Of a stretch of 39,610 nt of DNA, positions 18,539 to 25,560 are shown piece by piece. The stretch spans positions 1 to 39,610 of the forward strand of contig JAIXQY010000041.1 in NCBI GenBank assembly GCA_027485485.1, written 5' to 3'. Every line of letters starts with the position of its first letter. Position 1 is the first letter of the stretch. A program made the translations under genes and the position numbers. Source of the stretch: Sphingomonadales bacterium. GTDB lineage: Bacteria; Pseudomonadota; Alphaproteobacteria; Sphingomonadales; Sphingomonadaceae. Below the pieces are notes generated by a model that did not search any database, was not told the DNA's origin, and worked only from the letters and a program-made list of their open reading frames with translations.

Positions 18539-19459
18539 ATGTTCGAATATGATTATGTTCCCCTGCCCCAGCGCAACCCGCTGTGCTGGCCCGGCGGGGC
18601 GCGCGTGGCGCTGCTGTTCACCTTCAACCTGGAAACCTGGGATCTGGTGAAGGATACCGACAAGCCTTATTACGCCGGCGGGCCACCCCTGCTGCCCAAC
18701 GAACTGGCCGGGCGCATCCCGGATTATCCCAACTACAGCTGGCGCGAGTATGGCCAGCGGGTGGGCATCTGGCGCATGTTCGACCTGTTCGACGAACTGG
18801 GCGCCAAGGCCGGTTGCACCACCAACGCCGTCACCTTCGAACGGCGCAAGGCGATGGTGGATGCCTGCTTGGATCGTGGCTGGGAGTTGATTGCCCATAA
18901 TTATGAGCAGGGCGAACTGCTCACCGATTTTCACGACAATCCGGCGGCCGAGCGCGACATCATCCGCCGCTCCATCGCCATGTATGAACAGCATGTGGGG
19001 CGGCGGCCCAAGGTGTGGCTGTCGTCCTCATTGCGCGGCACGCTCAACACGCCGTCGATCCTGGTGGAGGAAGGCTTCAAGGCCTATTGCGACATCATGA
19101 ATGATGATCAGCCCTATATGATCCGCACCGATGCCGGGCCGATCGTGGCGACGCCTTATTCCAACGTGATCAATGATTTCACCATCCTCACCCGCAACGC
19201 CCGCACCACCGATGAATATCGCGATATCCTCATCGAGGAACTGCGCGTGCTGCACCAGGAGGGCGCGAAAACCGGCCGCATCATGAACATCGGCCTGCAC
19301 CCCCATGTGTCGGGCCGGGCCTATACGATCCGGGCGCTGCGCGAATTCATCCAATATGCGCAAAGCCTGGATGGCATCTGGTGGGCCACCCGTGGAGAAA
19401 TCGCTGATTGGTATGTTGCCAACCACGAAGCGCATTTCCCCGGCCAGCTGGGCGGCTGA
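18539..19459 (+). CDS. Polysaccharide-deacetylase-family hydrolase (PuuE allantoinase-like)
   Basis: 306 residues with a NodB-like barrel. Signatures are RVALLFTFNLETWD (about 23-36), YSWREYGQRVGIWRMFDL, WELIAHNYEQGELL, RPKVWLSSSLRGTLNTP and LHPHVSGRAYTIRALREFI. The YSWREYG and HPHVSGRA patterns belong to the PuuE/cyclic-imide-type subgroup that hydrolyses C-N bonds in rings such as allantoin, rather than to chitin or peptidoglycan deacetylases. There is no signal peptide, so it acts in the cytoplasm. GAAGG lies before the ATG. With the racemase-like and isochorismatase-like genes nearby, cleavage of a cyclic amide or imide is a plausible but unproven role. Confidence 0.75.
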   Translation: MFEYDYVPLPQRNPLCWPGGARVALLFTFNLETWDLVKDTDKPYYAGGPPLLPNELAGRIPDYPNYSWREYGQRVGIWRMFDLFDELGAKAGCTTNAVTFERRKAMVDACLDRGWELIAHNYEQGELLTDFHDNPAAERDIIRRSIAMYEQHVGRRPKVWLSSSLRGTLNTPSILVEEGFKAYCDIMNDDQPYMIRTDAGPIVATPYSNVINDFTILTRNARTTDEYRDILIEELRVLHQEGAKTGRIMNIGLHPHVSGRAYTIRALREFIQYAQSLDGIWWATRGEIADWYVANHEAHFPGQLGG

Positions 19460-19461
19460 TC

Positions 19462-20883
19462 ATGGTGCCGGCGGCGCGCGTGGTGCGCGGCAATCAGGTG
19501 GATGCGGCCATCACCGTGCCGGTGGTGATCGTCGGCGGCGGCGCCACCGGCCTGTGTGCGGCGCTGGCCGTGCGCGATGCCGGGGTGGATGTGCTGGTGA
19601 TCGAACGCGATCGCCAGCCGATGGGCACCACCGCCATGTCCACTGGGCTGATCCCGGCCGCCGGCAGCACGCTGCAACACGCCGCCGGCGTTGCAGACAG
19701 CGCCGACCTGTTCGCACGCGACATTGCCACCAAGGCCAAGCACAAGGTGGATCAGGCGCTGGTCCAGCGTTTGGCAGAAGAATCCGCGGCCACCATCGAT
19801 TGGCTGGTGGAGCGGCACGGCGTGGCGCTCAGCCTGGTGGACGGCTTCATCTATCCCGGCCACTCGGTGTTGCGCATGCACGGCATGCCGGGCCGTTCAG
19901 GCGGGGAATTCATGGGCGCACTGGCCAATGCCTGCGCCGCGGCCGGGGTGGATATGCTGACGGACTCCGTGGTGGATACGCTTCATGTCTCCCACGAAAA
20001 CCGGGTGATCGCTGTTGGCATCGTCCACCCCGATGGCGCGCGCGAGGTGATCGGCTGCGGCGCGCTGATCCTCGCCTGCTGCGGCTTTGCCGGCAATCAG
20101 GCGATGGTGCGCGATCTCATCCCCGAACTGGAACATGCCACCTTTCACGGCCACCCCGGCAACAAGGGCGATGCCATTGCCTGGGGCCAGGCGCTGGGCG
20201 CGGCCATGGCCGATCTGGCCGCCTATCAGGGCCATGCCGGCCTGGCCGCCGGGCATGGCATCCCGATCTTGTGGCCGTTGATCACCGAAGGCGGTATCCA
20301 GGTGAACCGCGCCGGGCAGCGTTTCGCCAACGAAGCCGCCGGCTATTCCGAACAGGCGGTTGAGGTGCTGCGGCAGGAGGGCCACGTCGCGTGGAGCGTC
20401 TATGACGCCGCCCGCCACCGCATCATGCTGCAATTCGATGATTACCAACAGGCGCTATCGGCCGGCTGCATCCTCACCGCCGACAGCCCCGAAGCGCTGG
20501 CGGCGCTGGCCGGCATTGATGCCGCCGGGCTGGCCGCCACCATTGCCGAAACCCACGCCCTGGTGGCCAGCGGCGCGCCCGATCGCTTCGGCCGCAGCTT
20601 TGCCGGCAAGGCCCCGCTCACCGCGCCCTTCCACGCCGTGAAGGTGACGGGCGCGCTGTTCCACACCCAGGGCGGGCTTGAGGTGGATGGCGATGCCCGC
20701 GTGCTCGATGGCCAGCGCCGGCCCTTCCCCAATCTTTATGCCGGCGGCGGCGCGGCGCGCGGCATCTCCGGCCCCGGTGCCGATGGCTATATGGCCGGCA
20801 ATGGCCTGCTCACCGCGACCACGCTGGGCCGGCTGGCCGGGCGCCACGCCGCCCTCAGCGCAGCCCACCCAGATGAGCGATAA
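19462..20883 (+). CDS. FAD-binding-2 family flavoprotein dehydrogenase (copy 1)
   Basis: 473 residues, related to 3-ketosteroid delta-1-dehydrogenases and fumarate-reductase flavoproteins. The FAD fold is VPVVIVGGGATGLCAALAV (about 19-37), then ERDRQPMGTTAMSTGLIPA. The C-terminal FAD segment is HTQGGLEVDGDARVLDG, LYAGGGAARGISGPGADG and YMAGNGLLTATTLGRLAG. These enzymes oxidise or reduce C-C bonds next to carbonyls. It is paralogous to the minus-strand gene at 22515. The ATG 19462 follows the deacetylase stop by 2 nt; upstream frame extension lies inside that gene. Its 3' end overlaps the convergent isochorismatase gene by 29 nt. Confidence 0.78.
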   Translation: MVPAARVVRGNQVDAAITVPVVIVGGGATGLCAALAVRDAGVDVLVIERDRQPMGTTAMSTGLIPAAGSTLQHAAGVADSADLFARDIATKAKHKVDQALVQRLAEESAATIDWLVERHGVALSLVDGFIYPGHSVLRMHGMPGRSGGEFMGALANACAAAGVDMLTDSVVDTLHVSHENRVIAVGIVHPDGAREVIGCGALILACCGFAGNQAMVRDLIPELEHATFHGHPGNKGDAIAWGQALGAAMADLAAYQGHAGLAAGHGIPILWPLITEGGIQVNRAGQRFANEAAGYSEQAVEVLRQEGHVAWSVYDAARHRIMLQFDDYQQALSAGCILTADSPEALAALAGIDAAGLAATIAETHALVASGAPDRFGRSFAGKAPLTAPFHAVKVTGALFHTQGGLEVDGDARVLDGQRRPFPNLYAGGGAARGISGPGADGYMAGNGLLTATTLGRLAGRHAALSAAHPDER

Positions 20884-21484
20884 TCTCGGCCTCTGACACG
20901 ACATCGGCATATTTGGCCTGCATGTCGAACAGATTGGCCTCGTGCGGGCCGGGATGGCGATCGCCGCAGGCATCGCGCACCACGGTGGTGATGAAACCAT
21001 GACTCATCGCATCCACACAGGTGGCGCGCACACAGCCGCTGGTGGTCAGCCCGGTGAGGATCACATTGTCCACCCCCATCGCCGTCAGGGTGGAGGCCAG
21101 CGAAGTGCCGAAAAAGGCGCTGGGATATTGCTTGGAAATCACCAGCTCGTCGGCTTCCGGCGCCAGCCCGGCCGGCCAGGCGCCCATCGGGCTGCCCTTG
21201 AGGAAATAGCGCAAGGGCCGCGCCTTCTGAAAGAAGCGCCCGCCATCCAGCGCCTGGGGATGATGATAGACAACATTGGTGAGGATCACCGGCACGCCAG
21301 CCGCCCGCGCCGCCGCCCGCACCCGCAAGGCCGATGCCAGCGCATCATCCACCCCGGCATAGAGATCACAAGCCGGATCGAAATAGCCTTCGACGAAATC
21401 GATCATCAGCAATGCCGGCTTGGCGCCAAAGCCGGCCTGCCCGCCATAGGCGCGGGCATAATTGGCATCCAGTTCCTGGCTCAT
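20855..21484 (-). CDS. Isochorismatase-fold cysteine hydrolase (N-carbamoylsarcosine amidase-like)
   Basis: 209 residues. The catalytic triad is visible: Asp29 in LLMIDFVEGYFDP, Lys118 in VISKQYPSAFFGT and Cys151 in TGLTTSGCVRATCVDA. The wider pattern NVVYHHPQ, RDACGDRHPGPHEANLFDM and KYADVV fits the N-carbamoylsarcosine amidase/ureidoacrylate/maleamate amidase branch. It should hydrolyse an amide or carbamoyl group, releasing ammonia. GGAGG lies about 9 nt before the ATG at 21484. The frame stays open upstream, but that part is a shadow of the lyase gene. It is divergent from the ICL/PEP-mutase gene across a 132-bp promoter region. Confidence 0.85.
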   Translation of the reverse strand: MSQELDANYARAYGGQAGFGAKPALLMIDFVEGYFDPACDLYAGVDDALASALRVRAAARAAGVPVILTNVVYHHPQALDGGRFFQKARPLRYFLKGSPMGAWPAGLAPEADELVISKQYPSAFFGTSLASTLTAMGVDNVILTGLTTSGCVRATCVDAMSHGFITTVVRDACGDRHPGPHEANLFDMQAKYADVVSEAEIIAHLGGLR

Positions 21485-21616
21485 ATCCGTCCCTCCATCA
21501 CCAACACGGCATAGCGTGGCCATTGGCCGCCGCAAGCGCCAGGTCGCGCCCATGGCCGCGCACCGGACAAAACGGCGGCAGCCGCTGCCGTTGCAGGGGC
21601 AATTGGTTAGCCAGAC
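21485..21616. promoter_or_regulatory. Divergent promoter region, isochorismatase-like and lyase-like genes
   Basis: 132 bp separating two divergent starts; it must carry both promoters. I see no copy of the TATCC-N7-GGATA repeat found elsewhere in the cluster. A loose variant, TGGCC-GCGCACC-GGACA at about 21552-21568, is too weak to call. No -35/-10 pair stands out. Confidence 0.35.
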
Positions 21617-22528
21617 ATGATGACCACCCAGGATAATGCCGCCATGACCAGCGCCCCCGCCCGCCTGCGCCACGCCCTTTCGAACGGCGAATTCTTCCTC
21701 GCCCCCGGCCTGTTTGACATGATCACCGCCAGACTGGCGCAGGCCCAGGGCTTCGCCTTCGGCTATGCCAGCGGCTATTGGCTCACCGCATCGGCCTATG
21801 GCCTGCCCGATGCCGGCATCGCCACATACAGCCAGATGCTGGAACGCATCGAGACCCTGGTGCGGACCGTGCCGGGCATGGCGATCATTGCGGACGCTGA
21901 TACCGGTTATGGCGGGCTGATCAACGTGCGCCACACCATGTTGGGCTATGCCCGCGCCGGGGTGGCCGCGTTGCAGCTGGAGGATCAGGAGTTTCCCAAG
22001 CGCTGCGGCCATAGCCAAGGCAAGCGCGTGGTGCCCACCGGCGACATGGTGGCGCGCATCAGGGTGGCGGTGGAGGCCCGCGACGGCAAGGATGGCCCGC
22101 TGATCATCGCCCGGTCTGACGCCCGCGCCATGGAGGGGATGGACGCAATGCTGCGCCGGCTGGAAGCCTATGCCGCCGCCGGGGCCGACATTCTTTTCCC
22201 TGAAGCGCTGACCACCGAAGCCGAAATGGCGCATGTTGCCGCCCGCCTGCCCGGCCCGGCGATGATGAACATGGCCGATGGCGGCCACACGCCGATCCTG
22301 CCGGCCGCCACCCTGCAGGCCATGGGCTTTGCCGGCGCCATCTTCCCGGCGATGACGGCGCTGGCCGCCGCCGCCGCCAACGAACGCGCGCTGAAAGGCC
22401 TGTTTGAAACCGGCACCAGCCTGAACGAGGGGGTGGAGCTCTACAGCTTTGCCCGCATGTGCAGCCTGCTGGGGTTTGACGAAGTCTATGCCCAGGATGC
22501 GCGCTGGGCGGCCTTCAACCAGCCGTGA
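21617..22528 (+). CDS. Isocitrate lyase/PEP mutase superfamily lyase
   Basis: 303 residues in a TIM-barrel lyase family that cleaves or rearranges 2-hydroxy- or oxo-acids. The metal-binding signature is IIADADTGYGG (90-100). The active-site loop LEDQEFPKRCGH (121-132) corresponds to KKCGH of isocitrate lyases. IIARSDARAMEGMDAML and the GADILFPEAL strand follow. The pattern fits oxaloacetate decarboxylase/2,3-dimethylmalate lyase/2-methylisocitrate lyase-like members rather than true isocitrate lyase, which is longer. An ATG at 21644 with AGGA upstream is an alternative start. The 3' end overlaps the convergent flavoprotein gene by 14 nt. It may handle a C4-C6 acid made by the pathway; inference. 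Confidence 0.8.
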   Translation: MMTTQDNAAMTSAPARLRHALSNGEFFLAPGLFDMITARLAQAQGFAFGYASGYWLTASAYGLPDAGIATYSQMLERIETLVRTVPGMAIIADADTGYGGLINVRHTMLGYARAGVAALQLEDQEFPKRCGHSQGKRVVPTGDMVARIRVAVEARDGKDGPLIIARSDARAMEGMDAMLRRLEAYAAAGADILFPEALTTEAEMAHVAARLPGPAMMNMADGGHTPILPAATLQAMGFAGAIFPAMTALAAAAANERALKGLFETGTSLNEGVELYSFARMCSLLGFDEVYAQDARWAAFNQP

Positions 22529-23888
22529 TCGCCGCCGCCGAAAGGCCGGCAATCCGGCCCATGCTGATCGCCGATCCCAGCCCCATTGCCGGCAGATAAC
22601 CCCACCAAGACGGGCCGGACACGCCGCGCGCCGCGCCGCCGCAGGCCAGCAGATTGGCAAAACGCCCGCCATCGCGCCGCAGCACCCGCGCGCTGCCATC
22701 AATCTGCAAGCCGCCTTGCGTGTGATAAATCGCGCCGCACACGCGGATGGCCAGCACCGGCCAGGCCGGCGGCTGCGCCGCGGCCCAGTCGCGGCCCTGC
22801 GCATCGGCGCGGCCAGCGCCGGCCGCCGCATGGGCATCGGCCAGCGTGGCCGCCAGCACCGCCGCATCGGCCCCGATCATCGCCGCCAGCGCCGCCGCAT
22901 CGCCCGCGCTGCGCACCGCACCCGAAGCCTGCAGGGCGCGGGTTTCGGGGATATAGTCGTTCAACTGCGCAATCCGCCCATCCAGCAGCACCCAGGCCAC
23001 GCCATCGGGCTGCGCCAGCACCGGGTGCACCATGCCGGCAATATCCGTCACTTCGTTGGTGAAGCGCTGGCCCAGCCGGTTGACGATGATGCCACCTTCC
23101 ACCAGCACGCCGGGCGGCACGGTGATGCCGTGGGGATCGGCCAGCATGGCATAGCCCTGATAACTGCCCATATCACCCAGCGCCGCGCCGGCCTGCGCGC
23201 CCAGCCAGATGCCGTCGCCCATATTGCCTTCGTGGCCATTGTGGCGGGCCGCCGCCGCCTCCGGCATGTGCGCCGCCACCTGTTCATGATTGGCGGCAAA
23301 ACCGCCGCTGGCGAGGATCAGCGCGCCGCAGCCAATGGCTTCGCGGCTGCCATCGGGCCGCTCCACCACGATGCCGTCAATCCGGTCACCGTCGCCCACG
23401 AGCTCCACCAGCCGCGCCGGCATCAGCACATCAACACCGGTTTCGGCCAGCTTGGCGTGCAGAAACTGTACCATGTCGGCACCGCCATGGTGCAGCCAGC
23501 CGTGCAGCCGCTGCCGGCTGTGGCCATAAGCCGCCCGCGCGCCGGTATCGAGCACCAAGGGATAGCCCAGCACATCGCACAGCCAGTCCGCCGCCGGGCC
23601 AGACGCATCGGCCACCGCCCGGGCAATCACCGGATCGGCTGCCCCGCGCGTCTTGGCCATGATATCGGCAAACAGCGTGTCGGCATCATCGTCGATGCCG
23701 GCCGTCGCTTGCGCCCGCGTGCCGGCGGCGCACATCAGCCCCTGCGACATGGCGGTGGTGCCGCGCGCACTGGCATCGCGCTCCACCAGCAGCACCTCGG
23801 CCCCGGCCAGCCGCGCCGACAGCGCCGCCACCGCACCAGCGGCACCGCCCCCCACCACGATCACCGGCACCGAAAATTCAAAGTCCAT
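22515..23888 (-). CDS. FAD-binding-2 family flavoprotein dehydrogenase (copy 2)
   Basis: 457 residues from the ATG at 23888; the open frame beyond it is not coding-like for this family. The FAD fold is VPVIVVGGGAAGAVAALSA (about 7-25), then ERDASARGTTAMSQGLMCA. The C-terminal segment is HTQGGLQIDGSARVLRRD, then LACGGAARGVSGPSWWGY and MGLGSAISMGRIAG. These parts align closely with the gene at 19462, so the two are paralogues of the ketosteroid-dehydrogenase/fumarate-reductase-flavoprotein family. The middle, substrate-binding parts differ, suggesting different or successive substrates. It is divergent from the methyltransferase B operon and shares the promoter region with the operator-like repeat at 23939. 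Confidence 0.78.
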   Translation of the reverse strand: MDFEFSVPVIVVGGGAAGAVAALSARLAGAEVLLVERDASARGTTAMSQGLMCAAGTRAQATAGIDDDADTLFADIMAKTRGAADPVIARAVADASGPAADWLCDVLGYPLVLDTGARAAYGHSRQRLHGWLHHGGADMVQFLHAKLAETGVDVLMPARLVELVGDGDRIDGIVVERPDGSREAIGCGALILASGGFAANHEQVAAHMPEAAAARHNGHEGNMGDGIWLGAQAGAALGDMGSYQGYAMLADPHGITVPPGVLVEGGIIVNRLGQRFTNEVTDIAGMVHPVLAQPDGVAWVLLDGRIAQLNDYIPETRALQASGAVRSAGDAAALAAMIGADAAVLAATLADAHAAAGAGRADAQGRDWAAAQPPAWPVLAIRVCGAIYHTQGGLQIDGSARVLRRDGGRFANLLACGGAARGVSGPSWWGYLPAMGLGSAISMGRIAGLSAAAITAG

Positions 23889-23938
23889 GCACCCGCCCCT
23901 ATGCCCCGCAGCCACCGCCAATCGTCCGCTTGCCGCAT

Positions 23939-23957
23939 CTGTCCACCCAGTGGATAG
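23939..23957. promoter_or_regulatory. Putative IclR-family operator, site 1 (CTGTCC-N7-GGATAG)
   Basis: The inverted repeat CTGTCCACCCAGTGGATAG has one mismatch in its 6-bp arms. It matches the spacing and sequence of the repeats before iclR (30808) and the TonB-receptor gene (31678). It lies in the divergent promoter region of the flavoprotein (minus) and methyltransferase B (plus), 64 nt before the latter start. An imperfect 8-bp hairpin (23968-23987) follows it. Confidence 0.6.
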
Positions 23958-24021
23958 TGATGGCGCGCTGCTGCCCAGCGGCGGCAGGGCGGGCCAGTCT
24001 GCATCCAAAGGAGTGGCGATC

Positions 24022-25224
24022 ATGAACGCGATGCTCAACACATTCCAGCAGGGTGACCATGATGTGCTGCCCAAGGCCGATCATGACGAACGCGCCCGGC
24101 AGGAATTCACCAAAAGCCTGAAAGGGTTCGTGCAATCCGGCCTGCTGCCCGGCCTGGGCCCGGTCTATGCCGCCCGCGCCGCCAAGCGCTTTGAACGCGA
24201 AGCCGGCCGCGCGCCCGCCGACCGCCACGATATCCGCAAGGCGATGGTGGCCGATCCCTATTTCCAGACCTATGCCGCCACCAACCGCATCGCCCAGGAA
24301 CGCATCTGGGACACTGTGATCGACACGATCGAACGGCAACTGCCCGAGATCGAGGCCCGCGCCGCCGCGCTCTCCGCCGCCAGTCGTGCCCCGCTGGAGG
24401 TGCATGATGATTTCCCCACACCGCGTTATGTGACGGCCATCGATATCCATTGCATGCCCGGCGGCTATGCCGAACCCGGCGGCGTGGCAGCCGGCGCGCT
24501 CTATGATCGCGGCGTCTATCTTTACGCCATGGGCTATATGGGCCCCACCAACGACGACATGGGCCGTTCGGTCGCCAATTATATCCGCCGCACCATGCCG
24601 GATTTCAAACCCACAAACATCCTCGACATGGGCTGCACCGTTGGCCATTCCACCCTGCCGTTCAAGGAAGCCTTTCCGGATGCGCACGTGACCGGCATCG
24701 ATGTCGCCGGACCGCAGCTGCGCTATGCCCATGCCCGCGCCGCCGGGCTGGGGCTTGAGGTGGGCTTCCTGCAGCGCAATGCCGAAGCCACGGGGTTTCC
24801 GGATGCCAGCTTCGATCTGATCGTCAGCCATATCCTGCTGCACGAAACCAGCGGCAAAGCGATGCCGGCGATCATGCGCGAATGCCACCGCCTGCTGAAA
24901 CCCGGCGGGGTGATGATCCACGCCGATCTGCCGCCGTTCAACCTGATGGACCCATTCACCCAGTTCATTCTGGACAATGAAACCTGGTACAACAACGAAC
25001 CTTTCTGGGGCGCCATGCGCGAGGTGGACCAGATTGCCCTGGCCCAATCGGTGGGCTTTGCCGAACCGCGCTTCGATACCGCGCCGATGGCGATCATGGA
25101 ATTTGCCGCAGCCGCCGAAAGCTACAGCAGCGATGCCGCCGAGGCCCTGGCGGAGCGCGAGTTCACTGCCGGCGAATATGCCCCCGGCGGCGGCTGGGAA
25201 GTGTTGATTGGAGTCAAATCATGA
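24022..25224 (+). CDS. SAM-dependent methyltransferase with an unrecognised N-terminal domain (copy B)
   Basis: 400 residues; AGGAG lies 8 nt before the ATG. Domain order matches the gene at 14337: a helical N-terminal domain (HDERARQEFTKSLKGFV, ATNRIAQERIWDTVI), the linker DIHCMPGGYAEPGG (about 141-154), then a class I methyltransferase fold. Motif I is ILDMGCTVGHST (200-211), where the usual G-x-G is broken by T-V. VTGIDVAGPQLRYA, FDLIVSHILLHETS and LLKPGGVMIHADLP follow. It leads a five-gene run: methyltransferase, small protein, VAO oxidoreductase, MFS carrier and monooxygenase. The changed motif I could alter SAM binding. Substrate unknown. Confidence 0.72.
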   Translation: MNAMLNTFQQGDHDVLPKADHDERARQEFTKSLKGFVQSGLLPGLGPVYAARAAKRFEREAGRAPADRHDIRKAMVADPYFQTYAATNRIAQERIWDTVIDTIERQLPEIEARAAALSAASRAPLEVHDDFPTPRYVTAIDIHCMPGGYAEPGGVAAGALYDRGVYLYAMGYMGPTNDDMGRSVANYIRRTMPDFKPTNILDMGCTVGHSTLPFKEAFPDAHVTGIDVAGPQLRYAHARAAGLGLEVGFLQRNAEATGFPDASFDLIVSHILLHETSGKAMPAIMRECHRLLKPGGVMIHADLPPFNLMDPFTQFILDNETWYNNEPFWGAMREVDQIALAQSVGFAEPRFDTAPMAIMEFAAAAESYSSDAAEALAEREFTAGEYAPGGGWEVLIGVKS

Positions 25225-25556
25225 GCCTGCGCCGCGATGCGCGCGGCAAGCGGCCGCAATTCTATGCCGATCCCGCCATGGATCAGGCGATGGCGATGAT
25301 CCTGGTGCTGGCCGAGGAATTTAGCGCGCTGCGCGACCGGCTCGACACGGTGGAGCGGGTGGCCAGCGCGGCGGGGCTGGCCGAGGCGGTGGAAGCCTAT
25401 GTGCCGACCCAGGATGTGCTGGAACTGCGCGAACAGCGGCGGCAGGCGTTTCTGGCCCGGCTCTATTATCTGGCCCGCAAGGATGCCAGCGATGCCGCCG
25501 AACACAGCACGCCGGCCAGCTTTGTTGCCACCATCAACGAAATTGCCGAGGGCTGA
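25221..25556 (+). CDS. Small helical protein paired with methyltransferase B (unrecognised family)
   Basis: 111 residues, paralogous to the protein encoded at 15440. The shared core is PQFYADPAMDQAMAMILVLA with EEFSALRDRLDTVERV and AAG. After it comes a charged helix, LELREQRRQAFLARLYYLAR. It overlaps the stop of methyltransferase B by ATGA, exactly as its paralogue does, so the pairing has been kept through duplication or transfer. It has no signal peptide and no catalytic motif. A methyltransferase partner or substrate-carrier role is a guess based on pairing alone. Confidence 0.68.
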   Translation: MSLRRDARGKRPQFYADPAMDQAMAMILVLAEEFSALRDRLDTVERVASAAGLAEAVEAYVPTQDVLELREQRRQAFLARLYYLARKDASDAAEHSTPASFVATINEIAEG

Positions 25557-25560
25557 TCGA

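Noticed and set aside
17534-18994. A 486-codon minus-strand frame opposite the racemase and deacetylase genes
   Set aside because: It spans several well-supported genes on the other strand and has shadow-like composition without motifs.
21552-21568. TGGCC-N7-GGACA as a fourth IclR-type site
   Set aside because: The arms differ from TATCC/GGATA at several positions and it is within expectation for GC-rich DNA.
21485-22867. N-terminal extension of the isochorismatase-like protein
   Set aside because: The minus frame is open upstream, but the added part has no homology-like motifs, overlaps the lyase and flavoprotein genes, and a good ribosome-binding site precedes ATG 21484.
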